Assembly: GCF_000760295.1 (NCBI RefSeq)
Contig: NZ_JNBA01000017.1
Coordinates: 1-36,974, forward strand
Origin: Prochlorococcus sp. MIT 0701
Lineage (GTDB): Bacteria; Cyanobacteriota; Cyanobacteriia; PCC-6307; Cyanobiaceae
Reading direction: 5' to 3'
Length of the DNA stretch: 36,974 bases
Shown here: one piece after another, positions 12,771-20,615 of the stretch
Position numbering within the stretch: the stretch's first letter is position 1
How the letters are laid out: every line of letters starts with the position of its first letter
Program-made: the position numbers and the translations under genes
The notes under the pieces: generated by a model
Databases searched by the model: none
Seen by the model: only the letters and a program-made list of their open reading frames with translations
What the model was told of the DNA's origin: nothing

Positions 12771-14396
12771 TTACTGCACGGTGCCCAGCTTTTGCTTGTC
12801 TAGCCGCTCACCACTGCGTAGATCTAGCCCCTCCATCTGCAGCTGGGCATCGTCGTCGATGGAGAATTGCAACCTCAGGCAGTCTTGCCCCGGCTGACCG
12901 GGTGGTTTTAGTGCAAGTGAAGCTGTAGGGCAGGTCCCTGGCCAGGGATGCAGTTTGCGCTCTGCTGGCTTTGATTGCAGGGTTGGCATTCCATCGATGT
13001 AGATAACCTCATGGCTCTCGTTGATGTCTGGCTCACCAAGCACCACCTCAAGCTCCAGTTGATCGATCCGGCTGGCGGCCAGGACGAGCTCAAGGGGGGC
13101 GGTTGTTGGCCAGGGTTGACCGGCGAGAAACAGCGGATGCCAATGATGTTGTCCACCTCGCTGATCCCAGCAGCGCAGAGATACACCACGGTGTAGTACA
13201 TCCTGAACTTTGACCCCCGGTGTGAGTTGCAGGGCTCCAACAGCAACGGCCTCTATGGGTGGAGGCGTGAGGAGTGGGGCTGGTTGCGTTTGCTGCTGCA
13301 ACCAATTGCGAACGAGGGGGATTTGTGCGCCGCCGCCGACGGCTACGACGCCCTGTAGGTCTTGGAGGTTGCAACCATTGCCACGCCCCCTTGCGAGGGT
13401 TTCATTGAGCAGGCTGGCCAGGCTGTTAAGAAAGCCTCTGGCGATGAGCAGCTCTTCCAGCTCCCTGCGGCAGAGACGTAGAGGAAGGACTGCATTGCCT
13501 TCTGGATCGGCAGCAATTTCCAGTTGGGTGGCCTCAGCGCGAAGATCCACCTGGCTAAGGCGGCATTTGAGACGCTCTGCAGCATTGAGGAGTGTTTCTG
13601 AGAGCGGAACGTCGGGATAGAGATGATTAGCAATCCAATGATCCAGGTCCCGTCCACCCAGCTTCAGTCCAGCCTTGCCCAGCACGCGTGCGCAGCGCAG
13701 GGCTTGTTTGCTGCTGTCCTGGAGATCTTGGCCAGCAAATCGAAGTAATTGGGCGATTGGAGCCGCTCGTCCTTCACCACCTTCGAGGGCTACTAGGGAG
13801 AGATCAATGGTGCTGCCACCGATGTCCATCACCAACAGCTTGGAGCCTGGGGGTAGGCCGGCACCCATGGCAGCAGCGGTGGGTTCATCAACCAGGGCGA
13901 TCTCTTCGACCGGCAGTGTTGTGCAAACCTGATTCAGCCAAGTTCTGTAGGGGCGGTAGCTTTCCACTGGCGCAGTGAGCACAAGACGTCGCACCTCGAT
14001 ATGGGGTGGGAGTCGGCGCCAGATCTGCTGCAGCAAGATTTCTCCGGCCTTTTCTGGCGAGAGGCAAGAGTCATTGCTTTTGGTTGGATGAGGTGCACCG
14101 ATCCAGCGCTTGAAGTCTCTGCTCAGGCTTTGGTGACCCTGCCCCACCAGGCCTGCTTCGTCTACTTGCTTCCCTACTAGAGGGTTGGGGTCATTGCTTT
14201 GGCCGGCCCAGATCAAACTAGGTACTTCGCCCGGACGACGACTGATTGGTGGTAGATCGAGGAGTTGAGGGCTGGCAGCACGTTCAGCCTGGAAGGCCAC
14301 AACCGTGGTTGTGTTGCCAAGGTCAATGGCAAGGGTGCCAACTTGTTGGAAAACCTGAAGCTTTTCTTCGCCCTCAGGGGGCATGTCCATGGCCAT
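12771..14396 (-). CDS. Hsp70-family (DnaK-like) protein, short and divergent
   Basis: A 541-residue protein with the actin/Hsp70 ATPase fold: phosphate-1 IDLGNTTT (residues 24-31), LVDEPTAAAMGAG (168-180), phosphate-2 LVMDIGGSTIDLSL (188-201) and adenosine motif VVAVGGGAQIPLVRNW (350-365). The usual C-terminal substrate-binding domain is much shorter than in DnaK (about 635 aa) and the EEVD-like end is absent. It is therefore probably a cyanobacterial DnaK-like paralogue with its own client set. Start codons at 14396, 14390 and 14384 are all possible; GTG at codon 19 would trim it further. It is divergent from a 96-aa conserved gene with only 34 bases between the starts. Confidence 0.9.
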   Translation of the reverse strand: MAMDMPPEGEEKLQVFQQVGTLAIDLGNTTTVVAFQAERAASPQLLDLPPISRRPGEVPSLIWAGQSNDPNPLVGKQVDEAGLVGQGHQSLSRDFKRWIGAPHPTKSNDSCLSPEKAGEILLQQIWRRLPPHIEVRRLVLTAPVESYRPYRTWLNQVCTTLPVEEIALVDEPTAAAMGAGLPPGSKLLVMDIGGSTIDLSLVALEGGEGRAAPIAQLLRFAGQDLQDSSKQALRCARVLGKAGLKLGGRDLDHWIANHLYPDVPLSETLLNAAERLKCRLSQVDLRAEATQLEIAADPEGNAVLPLRLCRRELEELLIARGFLNSLASLLNETLARGRGNGCNLQDLQGVVAVGGGAQIPLVRNWLQQQTQPAPLLTPPPIEAVAVGALQLTPGVKVQDVLHRGVSLRCWDQRGGQHHWHPLFLAGQPWPTTAPLELVLAASRIDQLELEVVLGEPDINESHEVIYIDGMPTLQSKPAERKLHPWPGTCPTASLALKPPGQPGQDCLRLQFSIDDDAQLQMEGLDLRSGERLDKQKLGTVQ

Positions 14397-14430
14397 GGCC
14401 AGGTTGTAGTCATCACAAGGTTAAGAGACA

Positions 14431-14721
14431 ATGACGATGGATCGGTTGCAGCGCCTGGTGCTCTCTTTTTATCGAGAGGACCCTTGCATTGAGGCTGAGC
14501 TGGAACCGTTGCTCGATTGCCATATGACCCGTAGTTGGGGGAGTATCCGGATTGAGTGTGTGGATGAAGAGCACTTGGAGGAAGTCAGCGCTTTGCTGAC
14601 TCATCTGAGGCTTCCTTTGGCCGCCTTGGGACTTGGCCGACAGATTGTCTTGCGGGTGCCGGGTTCCTTGCAACGGACATATCCCATGCATGTGCCCTTT
14701 CACAGTGATCTATTGGCCTAA
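14431..14721 (+). CDS. Conserved hypothetical protein, 96 aa
   Basis: The sequence (MTMDRLQRLVLSFYREDP, then a predicted alpha/beta fold with RIECVDEEHLEEVSALLTHL and LGRQIVLRVPGSL) looks like a real small soluble protein. I do not know its function. No membrane span. The start could also be the ATG two codons later. It is followed by rpoZ 48 bases on, so it may be the first gene of a transcript with rpoZ and the DUF1818 gene, and it is divergent from the Hsp70-like gene at very short distance. Confidence 0.75.
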   Translation: MTMDRLQRLVLSFYREDPCIEAELEPLLDCHMTRSWGSIRIECVDEEHLEEVSALLTHLRLPLAALGLGRQIVLRVPGSLQRTYPMHVPFHSDLLA

Positions 14722-14769
14722 TGCTGAGCAGCGCTCGCCTAAAGTGATCTGGATATATGAGAAGTTTCT

Positions 14770-14997
14770 GTGATCACATCGGGAGTGGATCCCAAAGACC
14801 TTGCCAAGCGTGGGGAGAGTCTTATCCGCCAGTCGAGCAACCGCTACCTCACTACGGTTCGAATTGCGTTTCGGGCTAAGCAGCGCCGTTTCGATGATTT
14901 TGATGGCCTTTTGGAGGAATCGAGTGTGAAGCCGGTTGCACGTGCCATCGTTGAACTAAGCGACGAGCAGGACCAACCGGATCTGCTGCCTGGCTGA
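14770..14997 (+). CDS. rpoZ: DNA-directed RNA polymerase subunit omega
   Basis: A 75-residue omega subunit of the cyanobacterial type: [36 protein letters not shown] and [23 protein letters not shown] are strongly typical of marine picocyanobacteria. It helps assemble and stabilise the polymerase beta-prime subunit. The start is GTG at 14770 ([11 protein letters not shown]). Only four bases separate its stop from the DUF1818 gene, so the two are translated as an operon. Confidence 0.95.
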   Translation: MITSGVDPKDLAKRGESLIRQSSNRYLTTVRIAFRAKQRRFDDFDGLLEESSVKPVARAIVELSDEQDQPDLLPG

Positions 14998-15001
14998 GGT
15001 C

Positions 15002-15379
15002 ATGATTCAACAGGAGGGGCCTGGCTGGCGACTTGCCAGGGACCCTGCCAGGACAGCCTTCCCGGTGCTGATTGGAGGGGAAAGCTGGGCTATTGAGCTC
15101 ACTCAAGATGAGTGGCAATGTTTGCAGTCTCTGGTTGTTGAGCTCACTGATCAACATCAGCAGCTTGTTGATCAGCTGCTGGCAGAGGAATCTGTCTGCC
15201 TGGAGATGGAACGTCAGCCGTGGTGGGCCTGTCTGGATGGTGATCGTCACAGCTGGAGCCTGCAGGTGATTTTGCAGGGCGATGGCGAGAAGGCCCGAGG
15301 CGCTGAAGGGTGTTGGTCGGTACCTGCTGCGCAAGCGATGGCAACTGCGATGAGAACCGCCTGGGACTTTGATCAATGA
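15002..15379 (+). CDS. DUF1818 family protein
   Basis: 125 residues starting MIQQEGPGWRLARDPART, with the family's pattern of a Trp-rich middle (QPWWACLDGDRHSWSLQVIL) and the end GCWSVPAAQAMATAMRTAW. DUF1818 proteins are small, cyanobacteria-specific and functionally unknown. It starts four bases after rpoZ, so it is cotranscribed and possibly translationally coupled. No membrane or signal sequence. Confidence 0.85.
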   Translation: MIQQEGPGWRLARDPARTAFPVLIGGESWAIELTQDEWQCLQSLVVELTDQHQQLVDQLLAEESVCLEMERQPWWACLDGDRHSWSLQVILQGDGEKARGAEGCWSVPAAQAMATAMRTAWDFDQ

Positions 15380-15692
15380 TTAGAGAGGCTGATCGATGGC
15401 GGGAGGATTGATCTCTCCCCGACCTTGCGCAAGGTAATGCACAGCTTTTCCACAGCCTGCAGGCTTGAATCGCCCCCTCGGCTCAAGCATGTGGAAAAAG
15501 GGCTGCATAGGTGGTTGTCCCCTTGACGTGGATCGTTCTTGCTTCCCGTCGGGACTGCATGCCGATGGCCTTGCGGCGGAAGGCTGTCAGGCCATTGTTC
15601 TTGTCATGAGACGGCTTGAGATGGGCTCGCGGGTGGGGCCTTGACGGGAGAGGTTGAGATGTGGAGAAGTGGTGTCGTGCTTAGGAGTCAAG
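15380..15692. other. Intergenic region with paired DnaA-box-like hairpin
   Basis: 313 bases without a convincing gene if the DUF2811 start at 15693 is right. The notable content is the inverted repeat at 15444-15501. A weaker in-frame ATG at 15654 would shorten the gap to 274 bases. A GTCCCCTTGACGTGG stretch near 15517-15531 could hold a -35 (TTGACG), but no clear -10 is seen. Confidence 0.6.
15444..15501. repeat. Inverted repeat with two opposed DnaA-box-like sequences
   Basis: TTTTCCACA (15446-15454) and its exact reverse complement TGTGGAAAA (15490-15498) face each other. An inner pair GCTTGA (15463-15468) and TCAAGC (15483-15488) adds a second stem. TTTTCCACA is the usual DnaA box in cyanobacteria (E. 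coli box TTATCCACA). It may be a DnaA-binding or titration site or a hairpin in an RNA leader. Function is inferred. Confidence 0.55.
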
Positions 15693-16025
15693 ATGCAATT
15701 GGGGGATGTCAAAGAGATCGCAGAAGAAGGTGTGAAGCAGCCGACGCTGCAAGCCCAGGAGCTGCAAGCCCAGGAGGTTCAAGCCCAGGAGGTTGTAGAG
15801 GATGTGAGGCTCGATGGTGTGGTCAGCTTCCAGGCCGAGTTGCCTCTGCCTCTGCAAGAGGCCATGGCAGGCTTTATCGAGACATGTCCCAATTGGGATC
15901 AGTATCGGTTGATCAAAGCAGCTCTGGCTGGCTTCCTTGTGCAGAACGGGGTGGATTCAAGAGAGATCACCCGTCTTTACGTGGCCAACATGTTTTGCAG
16001 CAACTCTCTGATGCAGGGGTTTTGA
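15693..16025 (+). CDS. DUF2811 family protein with QAQE repeats
   Basis: 110 residues if started at the ATG at 15693, which has GGAG five bases before it; an ATG at 15654 would add 13 residues (MRCGEVVSCLGVK). The C-terminal 70 residues match DUF2811 in VSFQAELPLPLQEAMAGFIE and NWDQYRLIKAALAGFLVQNG, a small cyanobacterial family of unknown function. Before that lies a three-fold repeat of five residues (LQAQE, LQAQE, VQAQE). The gene stands alone, convergent with the EVE-domain gene. Confidence 0.8.
   Translation: MQLGDVKEIAEEGVKQPTLQAQELQAQEVQAQEVVEDVRLDGVVSFQAELPLPLQEAMAGFIETCPNWDQYRLIKAALAGFLVQNGVDSREITRLYVANMFCSNSLMQGF
15746..15790 (+). repeat. Three 15-base tandem repeats in the DUF2811 gene
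   Basis: Units at 15746-15760, 15761-15775 and 15776-15790. The first two are GCTGCAAGCCCAGGA and the third GGTTCAAGCCCAGGA. They keep the frame and encode the QAQE repeats, so copy number could vary by slippage without breaking the gene. Confidence 0.85.
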
Positions 16026-16175
16026 ATGCTGCTGCTGGCTTATTCGTCAGTGGCAGCAGGGTGCGCCTTGCCTGGCTGAAGCGTCGTTAGTTGGCTGTGG
16101 CGCGAGCCCCAGAAACACGTTCTTGGCATATGTTCTGACAAGAGCAGCTCTTCAGTGATTGGTTTTGAGGAAGGG

Positions 16176-16652
16176 TTAATGGAGTGGTCCAAGCCATTGC
16201 AGCAGATCATTAGCAGTGCTTTTTGGAATCGGCAAGATTGAGAGGCGATTGCCCTTGCGAAGCACCGGTAGTTGTTCAGCGCTGTATTTGTCTCGCAGAC
16301 TTTCTAGGCTTAGTAGTTCACTAAAGCGTCCGAGATAATGCAGTCGGACGCAATCCCAACGGGGTTTGTCTGGTGATGACTTCGGATCGTAGTACTTGGC
16401 TTTTGGATCAAATTGTGTGGGGTCCACCAGGCCGGTTTCAATAACCTCCATGAGCCCTACGATTCCAGGAGGCTTGCAGTTTGAGTGATAAAAGAATGCC
16501 TTGTCTCCTATGAGCATCGAACGCATAAAATTGCGTGCTTGGTAGTTGCGAATCCCATCCCATAGGGTGTTGCCTTCTTTTTTGAGGTGGTCGATGCCGT
16601 AGGCATCGGGCTCGCTTTTCATCAACCAGTAGTTAATATTGTTGTCAGCCAT
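16176..16652 (-). CDS. EVE-domain protein (DUF55 / THYN1-like)
   Basis: A 158-residue PUA-like EVE domain. NYWLMKSEPDAYGIDHL opens the fold, WDGIRNYQARNFMRSMLIGD carries the conserved RNYQARN segment, and FYHSNCKPPGIVGLMEV follows. EVE domains bind modified bases in DNA or RNA. The normal length and intact motifs suggest function. Upstream on the same strand, 73 bases away, is the endonuclease V gene, so both may be one transcript linked to DNA damage or modification. A relic of a second EVE gene lies at 17306-17383. Confidence 0.92.
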   Translation of the reverse strand: MADNNINYWLMKSEPDAYGIDHLKKEGNTLWDGIRNYQARNFMRSMLIGDKAFFYHSNCKPPGIVGLMEVIETGLVDPTQFDPKAKYYDPKSSPDKPRWDCVRLHYLGRFSELLSLESLRDKYSAEQLPVLRKGNRLSILPIPKSTANDLLQWLGPLH

Positions 16653-16725
16653 TGCTAGAGAAGAAGTTAGGGATACTTTAGACGTTTTGAGGCTTGCTGG
16701 AATGAGTGTCCAGCTTACCCTGCTT

Positions 16726-17151
16726 TTATTCTTGTTCGATTACCTTGCTTTTTGTCCAGCGATACCAAGTTGGCTTTTGATTAATTTTTTCTTTAATTCT
16801 TTCTCTTATTAGCTCAATATCTTTTGCTTTAGGTTCCCAGTCTTTATACAAGTCACTTGGCCACTGTTCTTTTTTGAATTGGCGTTCTGGATTTGGATGC
16901 ATGCCTCTGCTTTTCATTTCATCTATGAGTTCAAAATATCTTTTATGCAAATACTTACCTTTGTTATAGAAGAACTTGACGTGTCCAATATTTAAGGTGA
17001 ATTCTTTGGGTAGTTGTTCTTTGGTTCTCTTCCAGTTTTTTGACTTTATTGAGCGTTGAAGTGCTGAGCCAACCATGAAAATTTCCCTATATTCCGCCAC
17101 TAAATGTTGATCAGACAATTCGCTTGGCTTAATCAAGTTGATTCTTGTCAT
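16726..17151 (-). CDS. Pyrimidine-dimer DNA glycosylase / AP lyase (T4 endonuclease V family)
   Basis: A 141-residue protein aligned by eye with T4 DenV: MTRINLIKPSELSDQHLVAEYRE is nearly the T4 N-terminus. The nucleophile Thr2, Arg3, Arg22 and catalytic Glu23 are kept; the T4 Arg26 is Met here. HVKFFYNKGKYLHKRYFELIDE and the C-terminal PTWYRW (the dimer-binding WYKYY region of T4) also match. It cuts the glycosyl bond at UV-induced cyclobutane dimers and then the backbone. AT-rich compared with neighbours, which fits phage-type origin by transfer. Probably cotranscribed with the downstream EVE gene. Confidence 0.93.
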   Translation of the reverse strand: MTRINLIKPSELSDQHLVAEYREIFMVGSALQRSIKSKNWKRTKEQLPKEFTLNIGHVKFFYNKGKYLHKRYFELIDEMKSRGMHPNPERQFKKEQWPSDLYKDWEPKAKDIELIRERIKEKINQKPTWYRWTKSKVIEQE

Positions 17152-17535
17152 AAAAACTCTTTTCTGATCAATGGATCAACCAATCGTTTTGTTGAGCACG
17201 TTGCAAGATTGGCACCAACTTGCCTCCATCCCGATCATCTACCAGGAATGGCATGGCTGCAGTGATCGAGAAATGAACTTGGTAGAATTTTGCTAGAATA
17301 GAATTTCATGCTTCACTGAGATCACTTTCTATCACAACATACTCACTGTTCATCAACCAGTAATTAGGTTCTTGCTTTGCCATGGGATCTCAAAAGAAAG
17401 TGGTGGTTCGGATAAAGTTTGGATAGCACCCCTGTCTCAGGGGCTTATTCGTTATGAACCTTTCAAGCCAATCGAGCTATAGAGGCATTCCTTTGAAAAG
17501 GCAATTAACTTGATGTCAATCCCGAATGAAAAGCT
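17152..17535. other. Intergenic region holding the EVE relic
   Basis: 384 bases between the divergent endonuclease V and oxygenase genes. Apart from the EVE relic at 17306-17383 I see no gene. The stretch near 17440-17535 presumably carries the oxygenase promoter, but no clear boxes stand out. Confidence 0.6.
17306..17383 (-). pseudogene. Remnant of a second EVE-domain gene (N-terminal codons only)
   Basis: On the minus strand an ATG at 17383 opens MAKQEPNYWLMNSEY, which matches MADNNINYWLMKSEP of the intact EVE gene. After that it runs into unrelated residues and stops after 25 codons at 17306-17308. About 12 residues are recognisably homologous, so this is a broken 5' end. Sequence upstream of the two ATGs is not similar, so it is more likely an older or different EVE allele than a recent copy. 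Confidence 0.7.
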
Positions 17536-18177
17536 GTGACTTTGGATCTGATTGCTTGTTATCGCAACCCTGGTTTCGAGGCTGTTGCTGATGGGGTTAT
17601 GTCATTCTTTGATCGGCGCCTTGATCTTCAACATAGTGGAGTCGCCTTCGGTAATGACTCATCTTCATCCGAGTCAGAACCAGCCAAAGTGTCAACCGAT
17701 ATAAGCCTTGTTGCAATTGATCGTTCAGATCCAGAGGCATTTGCTCTTTCAGATGTGATTGTTCGAGGTGTTACTGCTGCTCTCGACCAATATCTTCAGG
17801 ATCGTCCGTTATTTAGAGACTGCTCTCCAGAGCAGTCTCTGTTTGTCATTCCGATTTTTAATATCCAACGTTATGGCCCTGGTGAAGGTTTTAAGCGCTG
17901 GCATTGTGATTGGACTGTCAGCGATGAGGCAACAGAGCCTGTTCATAGAATGCTTGCTTGGATTCTTTATTGTAATGATATTGATTCGGCTGGCACTGAG
18001 TTTTATTGGCAGCAACATCATGAACCTGCAGAGCGAGGTAAACTAGTCATTTTTCCTGCAGGTCCATCTCATATTCATCGCGGCCGAGTCAATAATGAAA
18101 GCACTAAAACGATTGCTACAGGCTGGATTAATGCAGGCAGTAGAGACTCCTATCTTTCTCGTTTGGCAGCATCTTGA
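17536..18177 (+). CDS. 2-oxoglutarate/Fe(II)-dependent oxygenase (prolyl-hydroxylase-like)
   Basis: A 213-residue protein with a double-stranded beta-helix oxygenase signature. RWHCDWT gives the HxD pair (His123, Asp125), LYCNDIDSAGTEFYWQ holds the middle GTEF turn, and FPAGPSHIHRGRVNNESTKTIATGW supplies the distal His (179 or 181) and a basic residue (Arg184 or Lys191) for 2-oxoglutarate. Such enzymes hydroxylate proteins or small molecules; the substrate is unknown. The N-terminal third is less conserved. Start GTG at 17536. The AEC transporter gene follows after 66 bases on the same strand. Confidence 0.85.
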   Translation: MTLDLIACYRNPGFEAVADGVMSFFDRRLDLQHSGVAFGNDSSSSESEPAKVSTDISLVAIDRSDPEAFALSDVIVRGVTAALDQYLQDRPLFRDCSPEQSLFVIPIFNIQRYGPGEGFKRWHCDWTVSDEATEPVHRMLAWILYCNDIDSAGTEFYWQQHHEPAERGKLVIFPAGPSHIHRGRVNNESTKTIATGWINAGSRDSYLSRLAAS

Positions 18178-18243
18178 AACTTTGGTTGAAAAGCATATTC
18201 TCAGACCAAGATTCATAAGGTTTTTTTACACCGAGGTCGTTAA

Positions 18244-19167
18244 ATGTTAATTCTGCGACTCTTTAGTGAATTGTTGCCCTTGCTGGCATTCGGCTATTTG
18301 ATTGGTCGCTTTAATACAAGACTTTCATCTCAAATAGCCCCACCACTTATCAACTTTGGCATACCAGTCAGCCTGATGGGTCTTCTGCTCAAGAGTGGGA
18401 TGGATTGGCGTCTTTTTGAGGCCCTTGCGATGTCCTTACTTGCCATTGGATTGGTGATAGTTGCAATTAGGATTTTCCCAAAGATTAGAAATCTTATTGG
18501 CAGTCGAAGTTTGCTGTTGGGTAGTGTCTTTGGGAATTCTGGCCATTTTGGGATACCTGTTTCATTGGCTCTTCTGCCAAGTCAGGCACTCAGCTTTAGC
18601 ATTGGTTATGACCTTGGCGCCACGTTACTTGTATGGAGCTTAGGGCCCATACTTTTAGCAAACTCCTCATTCGAATTGAAGGGAATAGCTGCTTGGACAA
18701 ATCTTTTACGTGTTCTGACTAGTAGTCCTGCGACTAAGGGATTGGTTGGGGCATTTTTAGTTCAGTTGACTCCATGGAATGATCAAATCACCTCTGCTCT
18801 TTGGATCCCATCCAGAATTGTGATTGTTCTAGCTCTAATGATTGTTGGGATACGTTTGGGTTCTTTTGGGTCTGTTAATAATCCAACTATTAGAAACTTG
18901 TTCTCATTAGTTGGGCCCAGCTTGCTCATAAAGCTGATGTTTCTTCCTGCCTTAATGTTGGCTCTTGCCAAGGCTTTTGGCTTGTCAGCTTTGATGTGCA
19001 AAGCTCTTGTCTTACAGGCAGCCACACCCACAGCTATTTCTGTGCTGTTGTTAGCTGAAGCCAGTGGTCAGGAGCAAAACGTTGCTGTTTCTTTAGTGGC
19101 TTGGAGCACTTTAATTTCCTTGTTCACAGTCCCTATTTGGTATTTAGCTCTTCAATCAATCAATTGA
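18244..19167 (+). CDS. AEC family transporter (auxin-efflux-carrier-like permease)
   Basis: A 307-residue integral membrane protein with eight to ten predicted spans, starting MLILRLFSELLPLLAFGYLIG. GSVFGNSGHFGIPVSLALLP carries the AEC N-terminal motif (NxGxxGxP), and the second half repeats the fold with VLQAATPTAISVLLLAEASG. The length matches bacterial AEC permeases, which move organic acids or related anions. Substrate unknown. It follows the 2OG oxygenase and precedes a small secreted-type protein by nine bases. Confidence 0.9.
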   Translation: MLILRLFSELLPLLAFGYLIGRFNTRLSSQIAPPLINFGIPVSLMGLLLKSGMDWRLFEALAMSLLAIGLVIVAIRIFPKIRNLIGSRSLLLGSVFGNSGHFGIPVSLALLPSQALSFSIGYDLGATLLVWSLGPILLANSSFELKGIAAWTNLLRVLTSSPATKGLVGAFLVQLTPWNDQITSALWIPSRIVIVLALMIVGIRLGSFGSVNNPTIRNLFSLVGPSLLIKLMFLPALMLALAKAFGLSALMCKALVLQAATPTAISVLLLAEASGQEQNVAVSLVAWSTLISLFTVPIWYLALQSIN

Positions 19168-19176
19168 TCTCAGCAA

Positions 19177-19569
19177 TTGAAGTGTTTGAGTAGAGCTTGG
19201 AGGAGGCCTCTCTCTGGACTTCTACTTGCTGCCTTCTTAGCTCTTGCAAGCTCTAAACGCACTATAATGAGCTCAAGCAGTCTTCAAATCTTACCGATGG
19301 ATTTTTCTGGTCCGGATGCAATTGATAAAGCGATTGAGGCAGGGATAGATCTTGATGGAAGCCCCATCCCTTTAGAGATGCTGAAACTCTACAAGGAGGT
19401 GATGGATCAAGAAGGTGCGAGAAAGAGGAGTGGCGTCAAGAAGTCAATGCGTAATCGAATTGTCCGTTCAGGAGCAAAGCATTTCGACCAAGAGAGCCTC
19501 AATCAACGTCTTATAGATGCTGGATGGGAAGGCTTGAAATCAAAAGAGATTGAGTTTTTCTTCAGTTGA
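19177..19569 (+). CDS. Conserved small protein, probably exported, 130 aa
   Basis: Begins at a TTG (19177) with RAWRRPLSGLLLAAFLALASS, which looks like a signal peptide. An ATG at 19267 would give a 100-residue cytoplasmic form. The C-terminal part (MDFSGPDAIDKAIEAGIDLDG, KKSMRNRIVRSGAKHFDQE, LNQRLIDAGWEGLKSKEIEF) looks to me like a family seen in marine picocyanobacteria, of unknown function. It begins nine bases after the AEC transporter, so it is probably cotranscribed. Confidence 0.7.
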   Translation: MKCLSRAWRRPLSGLLLAAFLALASSKRTIMSSSSLQILPMDFSGPDAIDKAIEAGIDLDGSPIPLEMLKLYKEVMDQEGARKRSGVKKSMRNRIVRSGAKHFDQESLNQRLIDAGWEGLKSKEIEFFFS

Positions 19570-19749
19570 TTTAGATTGTAGATGTGCGGAATTAATGATT
19601 AGTGATTGGTAGGAACTTAGCTTTTGCTAGGCAAATCTAAGAAAAGACCTGTTATCGAATTGAGGATTGCAGTCGTTAAAAGTTATTGATTTGACTTTTC
19701 CTTTAGGCTGTTGTGTGATTAGAATCAATAGTGAGAGTGTGATTGTTCA

Positions 19750-20271
19750 TTGTCCAGCCGCGAAGCCAAGCATGAAAGCAGATTGAAAAGTCTTCCTGCT
19801 TCGCAGGAGCTTTTAAAACTAGAAGCCTTGGCTAGAAAGCAAGGGAGCGGGATTGAGATTAATTCACTCAATGGACTTTGGAAGTTTGTATCTGTTTGGA
19901 AGCAAGGCAAAGAGAAAGAAGACTTGTTCTCTTCTTTCATGCTTCGATTTATTTCTGCGAGCCTAGAGCTAAGGCAAGACAAGGGCAGTCATGAATCAAT
20001 GCCTTTAGTTATTGTTAACTCTGTTGTGATTGGCTTGCTAAAGCTTGAATTCATAGGTCGAGGTGAACTCAAGGGATCGCAGCCTCTACTGCCTTTCTTT
20101 TTTGATCAAATCAAAGTTAGTTTTGCTTCAAGGGTCTTATGGAGCCGCCCGTTAGATGAGCCTGAAGAGAAAGAAAGGCCTTTCTTTGCTCTGATCTCAA
20201 TGGGGGCGAACGGTGAGTGGCTTGCGGCTAGAGGCCGTGGGGGCGGCCTTGCGCTTTGGCTCAAGGGTTAA
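19750..20271 (+). CDS. Conserved hypothetical protein, 173 aa (possibly fibrillin/PAP-like)
   Basis: A soluble protein starting at a TTG (19750; no other start is available because TGA precedes it at 19732). Central SLNGLWKFVSVWKQGKEKED and the end FFALISMGANGEWLAARGRG, then GGGLALWLKG, have the outline of a lipocalin-like fibrillin/PAP domain, but this is only a suggestion. Convergent with murD in the ancestral arrangement. Its last 72 codons lie inside the duplicated segment, and a deleted copy of this end is at 22011-22138. Confidence 0.6.
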   Translation: MSSREAKHESRLKSLPASQELLKLEALARKQGSGIEINSLNGLWKFVSVWKQGKEKEDLFSSFMLRFISASLELRQDKGSHESMPLVIVNSVVIGLLKLEFIGRGELKGSQPLLPFFFDQIKVSFASRVLWSRPLDEPEEKERPFFALISMGANGEWLAARGRGGGLALWLKG

Positions 20272-20615
20272 ATCAATCAAGCAGCCCTTTAAGGCTTAAT
20301 GTTGCACTAGCTATTAGTCATTGATTTGCAAGTAGGTTTGCTGTTAAAAATAGAGCACTAATTGCTCCGTTATTGAGCAAAGGAATGAGCCAGAAAGTCA
20401 AAGCCATTGATCCGTTAGCAGTCAATTAGGCCGTTAAATGTGGTTTGATTAGGCTGCGGAAATGATTCCCGTGGGCTTCGAAGTCTTGCTATTGATCAAA
20501 ACTCGCGCAGGCTGGTGAAAGCAACAGGCAGGCGGCTTGTCGCTCTAGGCCGAGGGGAATGGCCAAAATCACAGCAGCGTTGAGGTTGGTGCAGCAATGC
20601 AAGTCACCACGGAAG
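20057..20615. repeat. Direct repeat copy A: end of 173-aa gene plus end of murD
   Basis: 559 bases that match 22011-22482 in the same orientation. The 148 bases 20178-20325 are identical to 22045-22192, including about 54 noncoding bases after the stop. The remainder to 20615 is similar but clearly diverged. It keeps 87 bases (one 10-base repeat unit and what follows it) that copy B has lost. Confidence 0.9.
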
